DNA of 64,000 bases from Chitinophaga sp. CF418 (GTDB taxonomy: Bacteria; Bacteroidota; Bacteroidia; Chitinophagales; Chitinophagaceae): positions 1-64,000 of the forward strand of contig NZ_FRCN01000003.1 of NCBI RefSeq assembly GCF_900142925.1, read 5' to 3'. The notes under the pieces were generated by a model. That model saw nothing but the letters and a program-made list of their open reading frames with translations. It was not told the origin of the DNA and did not search any database. Shown piece after piece: positions 8,645-18,194 of the stretch. A program made the position numbers and the translations under genes. Numbering within the stretch: the first letter of the stretch is position 1; every line of letters begins with the position of its first letter.

Positions 8645-9715
8645 TTATAGTTTTAAAGTTAAGGTGACGCAGTACGTTTCCGAATTGTCTTCTATCATCA
8701 AATCATGTGAAGAAGGGAACAGCAGTTCTAATCGTCGTTTAATATTGGCCAGACCTAATCCTCCGGATTTATTTACTGCTTTCAACGCTGGTTTCGAGTT
8801 TACGCATTTGAAAAAAAGCTCATCATGGCATACATCAAAATACAAATTCAAGTAGGATAATTTCGCAGAGTCGTTATTATGCTTTACAGCATTTTCGACA
8901 AATGAAATAAATAATAAGGGAGGAACCTGAACACCGCTCAATTCGCCTTCCTTTGATATTAAAAAATTGAAATTATCCCGTCTGACCTTTTCCAGGTTCA
9001 GAAAGTCTTCTAAGAAATGGATCTCTGAAGTCAGTAGAACCTTTTCTCTAGAGCTGTCATAAAGCTGATAACGAAGGAGGTCACTTAGTTTCACCAAAAC
9101 CTGAGAAGCTTTTTTAGGATCATCTTCGATTAACACGTTAGCATTATTAAGCATGTTAAAAAGAAAGTGTGGATTGATTTGATTCTTGAGCTGTTCCAGT
9201 TCACCATTGGCATTTGCCAGTTCCAGATCATGGATCAGTCGCGCATCAGATATCCACCGCTGAAAAAACTTAACTGCGGCTGATGCTACAATAAGCACTA
9301 ATGTCATAAAGGAAAAGGTAAAAAAGTTAATGTTATCATCCTCGTTAGGCAACAGATCTCGTTCAAACGAATCAGCAAAAACTTCGTGAACGTAATACGA
9401 AAGGATCATGCCTGAAAGCAAGAAGAGGCCATAGCTCAGGTATTTGTTTCTAAACAGGAATTTAGGAACGAAAAAATACATATTACCGTAGGCTAACAGA
9501 ATTATCTCGAAAAAAATAACCAGTCGATTGTAGGTCTCGAAAGGTTCAACATAGTCTGCCGGACTATAATACAAAACCAAAATGCAAAAGGCGATCAGCA
9601 ACAGATGCCGTTGAAACCGGTATTTTTCTGAAATAACTAACTGAAGCATCCAATTGGCATCCATCGTTTTTTTGTGTAAAGGTTTATACATAAGGCTAAA
9701 TTTAGGGCAAATCAA
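8645..9715 (-). CDS. LytS-type sensor histidine kinase
   Basis: 356 residues. The N-terminal half has four hydrophobic segments (about 37-50, 64-82, 92-110, 131-150), a membrane sensor module. The C-terminal half is the His_kinase family (PF06580), with phospho-acceptor H183 in NQINPHFLFN and the N-box VENAVKHN; a glycine-rich GLGLANIKRRL segment binds ATP. The start may be internal (M9 or M18), as the first residues look untypical. It forms a two-gene operon with the LytTR regulator and is divergent from the TonB receptor at 10088. Confidence 0.93.
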   Translation of the reverse strand: MICPKFSLMYKPLHKKTMDANWMLQLVISEKYRFQRHLLLIAFCILVLYYSPADYVEPFETYNRLVIFFEIILLAYGNMYFFVPKFLFRNKYLSYGLFLLSGMILSYYVHEVFADSFERDLLPNEDDNINFFTFSFMTLVLIVASAAVKFFQRWISDARLIHDLELANANGELEQLKNQINPHFLFNMLNNANVLIEDDPKKASQVLVKLSDLLRYQLYDSSREKVLLTSEIHFLEDFLNLEKVRRDNFNFLISKEGELSGVQVPPLLFISFVENAVKHNNDSAKLSYLNLYFDVCHDELFFKCVNSKPALKAVNKSGGLGLANIKRRLELLFPSSHDLMIEDNSETYCVTLTLKL

Positions 9716-10087
9716 GTGATACAGCAGAAATAAAAAAACTTACTATACGAAAGCCCATTAATAATATACCAAAATAAGGTTTACAGGTGCTATACTGCTT
9801 TTAGGGGTTGAATAATGGCTTACAGCCCATCATCCCTTGCGTGTGGATATACCGGGCCGGCAGTTTCCCTGACCTTTAGACTTGCTGCAACACGACCTAA
9901 AGTATTCTATTACGATGGAGGACCTTCTGTATCGCTTCTTTGCTGAAATCTCAAGTCGAATTTATTTTACTATATGTAAAAGCTGCTTTTCTATATAAAG
10001 AAATACATTTCGTATATATAAAAATTGCGGGTTCTGTAAAAATATAGTTTAGCTGAAAATATAGCATTTAATTCTAAACTTTTATAA
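9716..10087. promoter_or_regulatory. Divergent promoter region with 21-bp-phased TATAT repeats
   Basis: 372 bp between the kinase and receptor genes. TATAT occurs at 9971, 9992 and 10013, exactly 21 bp apart, each followed by an A-rich stretch (TATATGTAAAA, TATATAAAGAA, TATATATAAAA). That period fits tandem LytTR half-sites. The sequence is AT-rich, so chance is possible. The rest (9716-9960) shows nothing. Confidence 0.4.
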
Positions 10088-12463
10088 ATGAAAAGCAGAA
10101 TCCTATCCTTGCTGGTATTCCTTTTTGCCTCGGTATTCCATGCCTATTCGCAGGAAAAAGTCACCCTCAGCGGCACGATCACTAACAAGTCCAATACCGA
10201 AACACTCATTGGCGTAAGCATTTACATTCCGGAAGCGAAAGTAGGTATTACGACCAATTCCTACGGATTTTATTCCACAACATTGCCTAAAGGAACTTAC
10301 ACCATTATCATAAGCCATGTGGGTTATGATCGCCTGGAGGAAAGTGTCACGCTGACCGAAAACACAAAACGGAACTTCGGGATGACGGAAAACAGTAAGA
10401 CGCTGGATGAAGTTTTAATTAAAACCAATACGCCGCAAGCGAACATCCGCAAACCTGAAATGAGTACCAATAAACTATCGATCGCCACGATCAAAAAGAT
10501 GCCGGCCGTTTTGGGTGAGGTAGATGTCCTGAAATCGATCTTACAGCTTCCCGGGGTAACCAATGCCCAGGAAGGTGCGACGGGATTTAACGTAAGAGGA
10601 GGATCTGTTGATGGAAACCTGGTATTGCTTGATGAAGCCGTTGTTTATAATACCTCGCATCTATTCGGTTTCTTTTCTGTCTTCAACGCTGATGTGATCA
10701 AAGACCTGAAACTATACAAGGGCGGTATACCCGCTAATTTCGGAGGACGTATATCATCGGTACTGGATATTTATCAAAAAGAAGGAAACAACCAGGAGTT
10801 CCATGTTAACGGCGGGATCGGATTAGTTTCCAGCCGATTGCTTGTTGAGGGTCCTATCGCTAAGGGTAAAAGCTCTTTCGTGGTCGCGGGAAGAGGATCG
10901 TATGCCCATCTTTTTTTAAAAATGGCCAATGAACCCAATTCAGCCTATTTCTACGATCTGAACACCAAGTTCAATTACAAATTCAATGATAAGAACAACG
11001 TATTTGTTTCAGGATACTTTGGCACTGACAACCTGAATTTCAATAACAGTTTTATCAACACCTATGGTAACAGACTTTTCAATCTCAGATGGAACCATAT
11101 ATTCTCCAATAAGATATTCTCCAATGCATCTGCAATTTACAGTGACTATGACTACCAGATCAAGATCAAGACAATCGGTATGGACTGGAAAGCAGATGTA
11201 AAAAATTACAATTTCAAATATGATTTCAAACATTATGTTTCGAATAACCTCACTTTAAACTACGGTATTAACTCAATTTATTACGATTTCAATCCCGGAA
11301 CGATCAAGCCGTATGGAGTGAGTTCAGCAATCAATCCGGACCAGTTAGCCAAAAAGTACGCTTATGAAAATGCAGCATATATCAGTGCCGACCAACGCCT
11401 CGGCGATAAATTATCCGTGAATTATGGACTCCGCTACAGCAACTTTCAAAGAGTAGGCGCGCAGGAAGTCTACACCTATGCCAATGATCAGCCGGTCATC
11501 TACAATAAGGATTTTCATATTTATGAAGAGGCTGATCCAACCGGAGCGATCAACTATAAGAAAAATAAAAAAATAGCCAGCTTCGGCAACCTGGAACCAA
11601 GGGTCGCCATTGCCTACTCGCTAAACAATGATAATTCTATAAAGGCGAGCTACAATAGAATGAGCCAGTATGTTCATTTGATCTCCAATACCGCATCTGC
11701 AAGCCCGCTTGATATATGGGCCCCTTCTGACAAATACCTCAAACCAGAAATTCTGGACCAGGTAGCACTGGGTTACTTCCACAATTTCAAAGACGACAAG
11801 TATTCTCTGGAAGCTGAAACATTCTATAAAAAAATAAAGAATAAGGCAGATTATATCGACGGCGCAGATCTGTTAGGGATCGATGCTATAGAAAGAGTGC
11901 TTTTGAATGGCGAAGCAAGGGCTTATGGCCTGGAACTGATGTTGAAAAAAAATACAGGTAAGCTGACCGGCTGGGTTTCCTATACACTTTCTAAAGCGCA
12001 ACAAAGAACACCGGGCAGAAATGCAGATGAGCCGGGGATCAACAACGGAGAATGGTACAGGGCGAATTATGACAAATTGCATAATCTATCTGTTACAGGC
12101 GCTTATTCAGTAAGTCCGAAATGGTCTCTGGGAGCTATTCTCACTTTCCAAACCGGAAAAGCAGCGACATTCCCCAATGGAAAATATCTATACCAGAGTG
12201 TTACTGTTGCGAGTTACGGCGCAAGAAATGAGAATTCTTTATCTGCTTACCACCGTTTAGATGTCTCTGCGACCTACACACCTAAACCCAACAAGAAAAA
12301 AGGGTGGCAGGGAGAGTGGAATTTCAGCATCTACAATCTTTACAACAGGAACAACGCGGCATCCTACTCTTTCAGACAGAACGAAGAAACAGGTAGAAAC
12401 GAGACAAGAAGAATATCCATTTTCGGCATTGTTCCAAGCGTAGCCTACAACGTGAAACTTTAA
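10088..12463 (+). CDS. TonB-dependent receptor with carboxypeptidase-like N-terminal domain
   Basis: 791 residues. A signal peptide ends near AYSQ (residue 21). A carboxypeptidase-like regulatory domain follows (about 25-105: VTLSGTITNKSN, SYGFYSTTLPKGTYTI), then a plug (ATGFNVRGGSVDGNLVLLDEAVVYN, YKGGIPANFGGRISSVLDI) and a 22-strand-type beta barrel ending in the aromatic-rich strand VAYNVKL. It is predicted to be an outer-membrane importer energised by TonB; the substrate is unknown. A DUF4249 lipoprotein follows 31 bp downstream, a common pairing in Bacteroidota. The divergent LytTR system probably regulates it. Confidence 0.94.
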   Translation: MKSRILSLLVFLFASVFHAYSQEKVTLSGTITNKSNTETLIGVSIYIPEAKVGITTNSYGFYSTTLPKGTYTIIISHVGYDRLEESVTLTENTKRNFGMTENSKTLDEVLIKTNTPQANIRKPEMSTNKLSIATIKKMPAVLGEVDVLKSILQLPGVTNAQEGATGFNVRGGSVDGNLVLLDEAVVYNTSHLFGFFSVFNADVIKDLKLYKGGIPANFGGRISSVLDIYQKEGNNQEFHVNGGIGLVSSRLLVEGPIAKGKSSFVVAGRGSYAHLFLKMANEPNSAYFYDLNTKFNYKFNDKNNVFVSGYFGTDNLNFNNSFINTYGNRLFNLRWNHIFSNKIFSNASAIYSDYDYQIKIKTIGMDWKADVKNYNFKYDFKHYVSNNLTLNYGINSIYYDFNPGTIKPYGVSSAINPDQLAKKYAYENAAYISADQRLGDKLSVNYGLRYSNFQRVGAQEVYTYANDQPVIYNKDFHIYEEADPTGAINYKKNKKIASFGNLEPRVAIAYSLNNDNSIKASYNRMSQYVHLISNTASASPLDIWAPSDKYLKPEILDQVALGYFHNFKDDKYSLEAETFYKKIKNKADYIDGADLLGIDAIERVLLNGEARAYGLELMLKKNTGKLTGWVSYTLSKAQQRTPGRNADEPGINNGEWYRANYDKLHNLSVTGAYSVSPKWSLGAILTFQTGKAATFPNGKYLYQSVTVASYGARNENSLSAYHRLDVSATYTPKPNKKKGWQGEWNFSIYNLYNRNNAASYSFRQNEETGRNETRRISIFGIVPSVAYNVKL

Positions 12464-12494
12464 AACAACTATCCAACTTTAAAAACGATACACC

Positions 12495-13316
12495 ATGAAA
12501 GTACTTAAAATAATGCTCGTACCATTTGTAGCATTGCTTGTAACAGGATGCGAGAAGGTTATTACTGCGGATCTTAAAACAGCAGCGCCAAGACTGGTTG
12601 TGGATGCCTCTATTGACTGGGTGAAAAATACCGCCGGCAATGAACAGAAGATCGTATTGTCGACAACAACTGGTTATTACAGTTCCGAATTCCCGAGTGT
12701 TTCGGGAGCAGTGATTACGGTAACCAACGCGACAAATACTGTTTTTAACTTTGTAGAAACGCCCGGAACAGGGCAATACATTTGCAGCAATTTTGTTCCT
12801 GTTATCGGCCAGATCTATAACTTAAAGATCGTTTTGAACGGAGAAACCTACACCGCCTCAGAAACCTTTACCCCAGTTTCTAAGATCGAGGATAACATTT
12901 ATCAGAATAACAAGGGAGGCGAGGCCGGTGATGAGATCGAGATAACATTTTACTATCAGGATGATGCCAATCAGAAGAATTCTTATCTGAACAGCATTAC
13001 CCAGCCTCATTCAGTGTTTCCCGAACTGGAAGTTGAAGACGATGAACACACCAACGGTAATTTAAATCAGGAATCGTATTCCCATGAAAAATTAAAGACT
13101 GGGGACCGGGTAGACATTAAACTGTACGGGATTTCGAAAAACTATTACAACTACATGTTCAAACTGATAGTGGCTTCGGGTAATGATGGTAATCCTTTCC
13201 CTACTATACCAAGTGCCGTTCGCGGAAATATCGTCAATCAGACCAATAGCAAAAATTACGCTTTTGGATACTTCAGGCTGGCAGAAGTAGCTACTAAAAG
13301 CTATACGATCAAATAA
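12495..13316 (+). CDS. DUF4249-family lipoprotein, partner of TonB receptor
   Basis: 273 residues. The leader has the lipobox VTGC (Cys19). The start of the mature part (ITADLKTAAPRLVVDASI) and the alternation GAVITVTNATNT / YNLKIVLNGETYTASETFTPV are typical of DUF4249 proteins, which are encoded after TonB receptors and are thought to be outer-membrane partner lipoproteins. Length is slightly short for the family (usually 270-400). The 31-bp gap places it in one operon with the receptor. Confidence 0.85.
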   Translation: MKVLKIMLVPFVALLVTGCEKVITADLKTAAPRLVVDASIDWVKNTAGNEQKIVLSTTTGYYSSEFPSVSGAVITVTNATNTVFNFVETPGTGQYICSNFVPVIGQIYNLKIVLNGETYTASETFTPVSKIEDNIYQNNKGGEAGDEIEITFYYQDDANQKNSYLNSITQPHSVFPELEVEDDEHTNGNLNQESYSHEKLKTGDRVDIKLYGISKNYYNYMFKLIVASGNDGNPFPTIPSAVRGNIVNQTNSKNYAFGYFRLAEVATKSYTIK

Positions 13317-13449
13317 CCAAGTTTAGTGAGCGAAGTAAAGGTCACAGATCTTCTGCCTGATCGAAACTTCGTTCACTCAATAATTAGAACAGGTTCAGCA
13401 ATATCATAATGCTTAGCGACACAGTATGCTGTGTGCAATTGGGTAAAAA

Positions 13450-13972
13450 ATGAGTAAGATAATAATTGCCCTTTCCCTATTCTTTTCCGTCTTAAGGGTT
13501 AATGGACAGAACGCTTCAATTGACTCAACAGATCACAAAGGCGACATCCGATTCAAATACAGATCGCTCATCATTCCAACTGTTTTGATCGGATATGGCG
13601 TTGTTGGCCTTGCAAGCCCTGCTTTGAAAGATGTTAATAACAGTATAGTCATTCCCTTCGGGACACACTGCTACCGCTTTTTTGGGAGCTGAATTTTTAT
13701 ATCAGGAATATAAAGATGTATCGGTTTGGTACGGTATCACGGGCTATGTGGTCGCTACAGGCACAGGGGTTTTAAGAATGACCAATGAAAAGCATTGGCT
13801 TACCGATGTTGCCACAGGTGCAGGGATCGGGATCTTAAGTACCAAAATCGCTTATTGGGTACATCCATTTTTTAAGAAAACTTTTTTTAAAGACAAAGAT
13901 GACTTAAATGGTATGGTTATGCCATTTTATAATGGAAGGGAATATGGGTTGGGATTATCAATGACATTCTGA
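13450..13972 (+). pseudogene. PAP2-type phosphatase, frameshifted and internally deleted
   Basis: The first frame (13450-13692) has a signal peptide and the conserved entry LKDVNNSI. In a second frame, starting about 13660, the motif SGHTATAFLGAEF and the third PAP2 motif R-x5-H-x3-D (RMTNEKHWLTD) appear and continue to 13972. The usual segment between them, with the K-x6-RP motif, is absent. So the gene lost about 70-80 codons and changed frame. It would lack lipid phosphatase activity unless a sequencing error is involved, and the missing first motif makes error alone unlikely. Confidence 0.8.
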
Positions 13973-14180
13973 TATTAGCAACTATTGGAAGTATGGGCAA
14001 AGATCATCCGCTATTTTATTGTAATGCCCTTAGCGATTACTTTGATGTCGCGGGTAGAGAGTATAATGTAACTGTAGACTCCCCCTAAGTTCGGCGGTTG
14101 TAGTTAGAGTATTAATAAATGTCATAGATCAACAGTTCGATTTTCATTATGATCGATACCAGCTAGTTTGAAATTGATCT

Positions 14181-14196
14181 GCTACTGGGCACTTAG
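14181..14196 (+). repeat. Partial tRNA-3'-like repeat copy (R12)
   Basis: GCTACTGGGCACTTAG matches the 3' core of the R repeats in the same orientation. No left half and no clear hairpin remain. Confidence 0.45.
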
Positions 14197-14242
14197 GGAT
14201 CAGGGATTCTTTCTACCATTACATTCCTATAGCCACTAATTA

Positions 14243-14602
14243 TCAATGAGCCCTTGTAACACGGCGCTTATGTTTCGTGATAGCTTCATGCATTTTGCTC
14301 CCCAGCTCTGTCATAGCCATCAAAACAGGGATAACCGTCTGACCGATCTCGCTTAGTTCATATTCAACACGTGGCGGCTTCTCGTTATAACTATGCCGGA
14401 TGATCAATCCATCCTCTTCTAACTCCTTCAGTTGTTCGGTCAATATCTTACGTGATATATCCGGAATCTGTACCGCTAGCTTTCCAAACCGAACGGCTCC
14501 ATTTAAAAGCCGCCCCAGGATAATGGGTTTCCACTTCCCACCAATATAGGTCATCGTATGAACGATCGGGCAGGTGGATGTATGTGCTTTGAATTTCTTC
14601 AT
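14243..14602 (-). CDS. HxlR-family transcriptional regulator
   Basis: 119 residues with the HxlR winged-helix pattern: Cys near the N-terminus (STCPIVHTMTYIGGKWKPII), RFGKLAVQIPDISRKILTEQ as the recognition region, LKELEEDGLIIRHSYNEKPP as the wing and VEYELSEIGQTVIPVL. HxlR proteins are small dimeric regulators often responding to electrophiles through the conserved Cys. It is divergent from the SDR gene at 14765, the usual regulator-target arrangement. Two GTTACAT(G/A)AACGTTAC sites just upstream are probable operators. Confidence 0.93.
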   Translation of the reverse strand: MKKFKAHTSTCPIVHTMTYIGGKWKPIILGRLLNGAVRFGKLAVQIPDISRKILTEQLKELEEDGLIIRHSYNEKPPRVEYELSEIGQTVIPVLMAMTELGSKMHEAITKHKRRVTRAH

Positions 14603-14604
14603 TG

Positions 14605-14652
14605 GTTACATGAACGTTACCACTTTTCGGCTTTTAGTTACATAAACGTTAC
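14605..14652. promoter_or_regulatory. Probable HxlR operators: paired GTTAC palindromes
   Basis: GTTACATGAACGTTAC at 14605-14620 and GTTACATAAACGTTAC at 14637-14652 differ by one base and are 32 bp apart (about three helical turns). They abut the HxlR start at 14602. A weaker GTTACTTTATGAAACTAA lies near 14695, nearer the SDR gene. Repression of both genes is inferred. Confidence 0.6.
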
Positions 14653-14764
14653 TGCCAATTAGTGTTGTGAGAATAATCACAAGCAACAGTTTTAGTTACT
14701 TTATGAAACTAAAGTAGATCTATTTTTTTGGAAACGAACATTACGTAATTAAAAAACATCAGGC

Positions 14765-15562
14765 ATGAAAAGTAAACAAACAACTAATGGAGTATTACAA
14801 GGTAAAATCGCCCTGGTGACAGGGGGAACAAAGGGAATCGGTAAAGCTATTGTTAAAAGACTAGGGCAGGCAGGTGCAACTGTTATTGTCACTGCCCGAA
14901 ATCAACCAGATGATCAGAATGCTACATATACCTTCATTGCTGCAGACTTATCACAGGCAGAAGAGGTAAATAAAATAGCCAGCATCATTAATGAGCAATT
15001 CGGGCACATAGACATACTGATCAATAACATGGGAGCAAACACATATCCGGGTGGAGGATTTAGTACCTTGACTGACGAACACTGGAGCCAGGCCCTGCAG
15101 GTCAACCTGCTTTCCTCCGTTCGCCTGGATAGGGCATTACTACCTAAAATGCTGGAGCAAAAAAGCGGTGTGATCATTCACATATCTTCTACCAGTAGTC
15201 AGTTTCCCCTCTGGGAATCCACGATGGCTTATAGCGCCGCAAAATCAGCATTGAACACGTATAGTAAAGCATTAGCTACAGAGGTAGCCGATAAAGGCGT
15301 AAGAGTAGTAACCGTATCTCCTGGTTTAAATAAAACGGAAGCTATGACCGCGTTTTTGGAAGATTATGCAAAACAGGCAAGTATTACGGTAGAGGAAATG
15401 AAGGAAAAGCTTTTCGAAAGAGTTGGCGGCGTACCATTACGAAGAATGGCCGCTCCGGAAGAAACGGCCGAACTGATTTACTTCCTTGTCTCACCCGCCG
15501 CTTCCTATATCACCGGCGCGAATCTCGTCATTGATGGAGGAAATTTTCCGGTAGTTAACTAA
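14765..15562 (+). CDS. SDR-family oxidoreductase
   Basis: 265 residues. The Rossmann cofactor motif is TGGTKGIG, NNMG follows in beta4, and the catalytic set is Ser (ISSTSS) with YSAAK. The C-terminus ITGANLVIDGG is classical SDR. It is an NAD(P)-dependent alcohol/ketone oxidoreductase of unknown substrate, cytosolic. The divergent HxlR gene probably regulates it. Length and motifs are normal. Confidence 0.93.
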   Translation: MKSKQTTNGVLQGKIALVTGGTKGIGKAIVKRLGQAGATVIVTARNQPDDQNATYTFIAADLSQAEEVNKIASIINEQFGHIDILINNMGANTYPGGGFSTLTDEHWSQALQVNLLSSVRLDRALLPKMLEQKSGVIIHISSTSSQFPLWESTMAYSAAKSALNTYSKALATEVADKGVRVVTVSPGLNKTEAMTAFLEDYAKQASITVEEMKEKLFERVGGVPLRRMAAPEETAELIYFLVSPAASYITGANLVIDGGNFPVVN

Positions 15563-16008
15563 ATACATAAGAGATCCCTGCTCAGGAATCTACTACCCGC
15601 TCAAAAAATGACGAAGAGACGGTGTCTCAAAAGTAATTGAGGCACCTTCTAAAATTGTCGGAGCGCTAAAATAATAAATACAGCGGCTAAGAAATGATAT
15701 TGACTATAGAAGGAGGTGAAGATTAACCCAATAATGTACCGTTAGTGGGCACAAAAATGGTAAACGCCGGAGATTGTATCTCCGGCATTTTTGTTTTATA
15801 GATGATTTGGCATTAATAAGACCAAAGCTATGCTGCAACAATTACTTTATAAATTAATCCGGATTACTTCAATAATCTTGAATCGAAAAATTAACCTACG
15901 TGAAGATAGCTATAATAGGTGCTCATAAGTTACTATCGCAGCTGTGAACGAAAAATTTATGTTCCGTAACACTATCAGTACAGATACAAACCATTGCTTG
16001 CTTCAGAT
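15563..16008. other. Intergenic stretch with hairpin and repeat R3
   Basis: 446 bp with no gene. It contains the hairpin GGTGTCTCAAAAGTAATTGAGGCACC at 15621-15646, likely the SDR terminator and related to the hairpins at 41.7 and 42.8 kb. It also contains repeat R3 at 15725-15800. Confidence 0.55.
15725..15800 (+). repeat. tRNA-3'-like dispersed repeat copy R3 with hairpin (degenerate)
   Basis: ACCGTTAGTGGGCACAAAAA is followed by the hairpin GCCGGAGATTGTATCTCCGGC and TTTTTG. The left half (TAACCCAATAATGT) is poorly conserved. Orientation is the same as the other copies. Confidence 0.55.
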
Positions 16009-16245
16009 TTATCTCGGCGTCATTTCTCTTGCAAATGCATTTTCTATATGAAGTTTAGAAATCCAAATTTTAGAATTATTAGGATTTACTTCAACTGATG
16101 CCAGTGTCCCGCCACACCTGATGTCCTTTCCAATTATATCTGATGGGTTAATTGCGTCTCCATATTTGAAATATTCAAAACAGAGGATGCTTGTCTTTTT
16201 ATTATTGGCTGTTATTGTCATGCCTTGCAATTGTCCGTCCACCAT
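16009..16245 (-). CDS. Hypothetical protein, 78 aa
   Basis: The protein composition looks genuine (TITANNKKTSILCFEYFKYG, VEVNPNNSKIWISKLHIENA), with alternating beta-like stretches, but no family is recognised. It lacks a signal peptide. It may be a fragment of a larger protein, since it stands alone between a repeat and another minus-strand gene about 95 bp upstream. A competing plus-strand ORF in the same place looks less protein-like. Confidence 0.4.
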   Translation of the reverse strand: MVDGQLQGMTITANNKKTSILCFEYFKYGDAINPSDIIGKDIRCGGTLASVEVNPNNSKIWISKLHIENAFAREMTPR

Positions 16246-16340
16246 AACAAATTTTAAGGAACTAGATAACCAAAACTCATTTCAAAGAAAAAAGGATCGA
16301 TCCGAATAAGTCGGGCCTGTACAAAAAAAGTTTTTGAATA

Positions 16341-16913
16341 CTAAGGGACTTTATCGAATACTGTCTTCCAGGAACGCTCGCCGCCCCATGAGGTTGATTT
16401 TGCATTGGCCTGAACAGAAATAGACTTGCCATCATTGCTCAACTTCCAAACCTCTGTTACGTAAACAAATGCTTGTTTCTGAACATTTATATTGAAAGGA
16501 GTGACAACCATCAGGTGTACAATTGAGTTAACAGTCATAGTTTGTCCATCAGCTGACAACTTTACGGTAAACTTCTTTCCTCTTTCCCGGTCATGATTAA
16601 TGCGGCTTTCTTTACCATCGAAGGTCAGTTTCTCCTGGCTTGTAGCCGACGCTGCCCCAGGAGACGGGTTTGGTATTTCTATGGTTAGAAAATCTGCCTG
16701 CTCTGCTATTTTCATTGTTTTTGAGCGCATACGATCACCCTCTTCATATACGCAAACAATATTTCCGCCCATACTTATCGACTCTTTGGATTTCCATTCG
16801 CCAGAAAAGTTAGTGCGATGAGTATCATTTTTTTGTTGAGCCTGTACGGCAAAATAAATTACTCCTATTAACAGAATAATCAAGCAGGACAAAACAGTTC
16901 TTTTATTTTTCAT
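16341..16913 (-). CDS. Secreted protein, lipocalin-like
   Basis: 190 residues. A signal peptide (VLSCLIILLIGVIYFAVQAQ) is followed by TNFSGEWKSKES, an opening typical of small secreted Bacteroidota proteins in which a tryptophan-containing strand begins a lipocalin-like beta barrel. Later strands alternate (KFTVKLSADGQTMTVNS, WKLSNDGKSISVQANA). No Cys-based lipobox directly after the leader, so it is probably periplasmic or exported. Function unknown. Its promoter lies in the AT-rich region after 16914. Confidence 0.65.
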   Translation of the reverse strand: MKNKRTVLSCLIILLIGVIYFAVQAQQKNDTHRTNFSGEWKSKESISMGGNIVCVYEEGDRMRSKTMKIAEQADFLTIEIPNPSPGAASATSQEKLTFDGKESRINHDRERGKKFTVKLSADGQTMTVNSIVHLMVVTPFNINVQKQAFVYVTEVWKLSNDGKSISVQANAKSTSWGGERSWKTVFDKVP

Positions 16914-17093
16914 TTGTTTATTTTTTTGCTTTTTAATGGTGACGTGTATTTCATCCAGCGAAGTTACTTTGATACCCTTTAGAGAGTAGAATCTGGATTG
17001 TAAATAAAAATGTAACCTTTGTAAATAAATCGTAAAATGGTATGTTTTATAGCCGAAATCTGCTTTCCGGGAAACGCAAATACCTGTGCTGAT

Positions 17094-17275
17094 TGATACT
17101 ACTTGTATTTATCTGTTAATGTACTGAACTGTGCCAATGCCAGCGTAGCTTATGGATATGCCATATCAAAAAATAAGAAAGATGATATTGTAGCCTGTAT
17201 AGGAAGAAGGCAACCAAAAGCATGTTACATGACTAACATTAAATTTAAACCACGCGGTATAACTACAGCAGATTA
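17094..17275 (+). other. Possible degenerate coding fragment in intergenic region
   Basis: Within the 16914-17322 gap, one frame reads LNCANASVAYGYAISKNKKD, continues past a C..KACYMTN segment and ends at a TAA. It has no ATG start and opens just after a stop. It looks like the C-terminal part of a small Cys-containing peptide, but I cannot identify it. Confidence 0.25.
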
Positions 17276-17322
17276 ACTAAGAGCGTCTTACATCAGCTCA
17301 TAGGATTCTCATTCTTAACATA

Positions 17323-17412
17323 CTAATAATCAATATCAACTGGTTCGAAAAGGTTCCACTACTGGGCACAAAAGCGGAAAGGTCGGAGTATTCTCCGGCC
17401 TTTTGCTTTTTA
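17323..17412 (+). repeat. tRNA-3'-like dispersed repeat copy R4 with hairpin
   Basis: CTAATAATCAATATCAAC, TGGTTCGAAAAGGTTCCACT and ACTGGGCAC are followed by the hairpin AAGGTCGGAGTATTCTCCGGCCTT and TTTTGCTTTTT. One of the best-preserved copies. Confidence 0.75.
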
Positions 17413-17498
17413 GGATGGTCAAGGTCTGCTCGGGGCCTGCTTATCAACTCAAGGATTACAGGATCAAGGGATCAAGTTGAAAACTTGGGGGATTCTAA

Positions 17499-17921
17499 TT
17501 AGGCATACGGTTTAACAAGCCTAAAGAGAAAGAAGTTAACGTCTCTGACGCCTCTCATAGCATTTCTAAAGGATTTTACTTTCGCATTAAACGATTCTGC
17601 TGCGGCATTTGTAGCTCGGTTTATAAAGAAGTTTAAGATGCCTTGATAGTGAGTTTGTACTGTCCTGTACGCCGTTTTAAAGGATTGTATACCAGAAGCA
17701 TCTACCTCATTGTACCATAGCGCCAGCCTTTTAAAGGCCTGTTCCTTGCAGGTACAGATCCTGAACACATCTCCTAGTCCCAACGACAGTTGATAAGTTT
17801 TGTATAACAGGATACCTGGTAAATAATAGCTCCGCCCTTTGTCTCGACGAGGAAGAGAGATGGTGAATTCCGCCATCGATGGTTTCTGTCCCAATGGTGA
17901 TATATTCTGTAATTGCCTCAA
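17499..17921 (-). pseudogene. ISAon1/ISL3-type transposase, C-terminal fragment
   Basis: The last 45 residues (INRATNAAAESFNAKVKSFR, then GVRDVNFFLFRLVKPYA) are the conserved C-terminus of ISL3/ISAon1-like transposases, including the catalytic Glu region NAAAESFNAK. Upstream residues (KRLALWYNEVDASGIQSF, FKTAYRTVQTHYQGI) fit the same family. The N-terminus is missing and its frame is broken near 17921, with debris continuing to about 18060. It is an inactive IS relic. Confidence 0.8.
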
Positions 17922-18194
17922 CTATAGGGCGTTCTTGAGAGAAAAGCATGCTCGACTAAACTCTGTATAAACTTTTGCTCCCTTAAAGACATGGTCGGCT
18001 GAGGTAAGTTGTATACGCCTCAGATCGATCTCTGCCTTTAGCTCCGGTAATCACCTGTCAAGTGATGCACTTGATTAACAAGATTACATAGGGAGCATTA
18101 TCCTTATCTATCAAAAATACTACTTCACAAATCAAGTTGATTAGGAGTTTTGGTTACGCCCTCAATCGGAAAGCTTTATCCTTCCTTGACTAGA

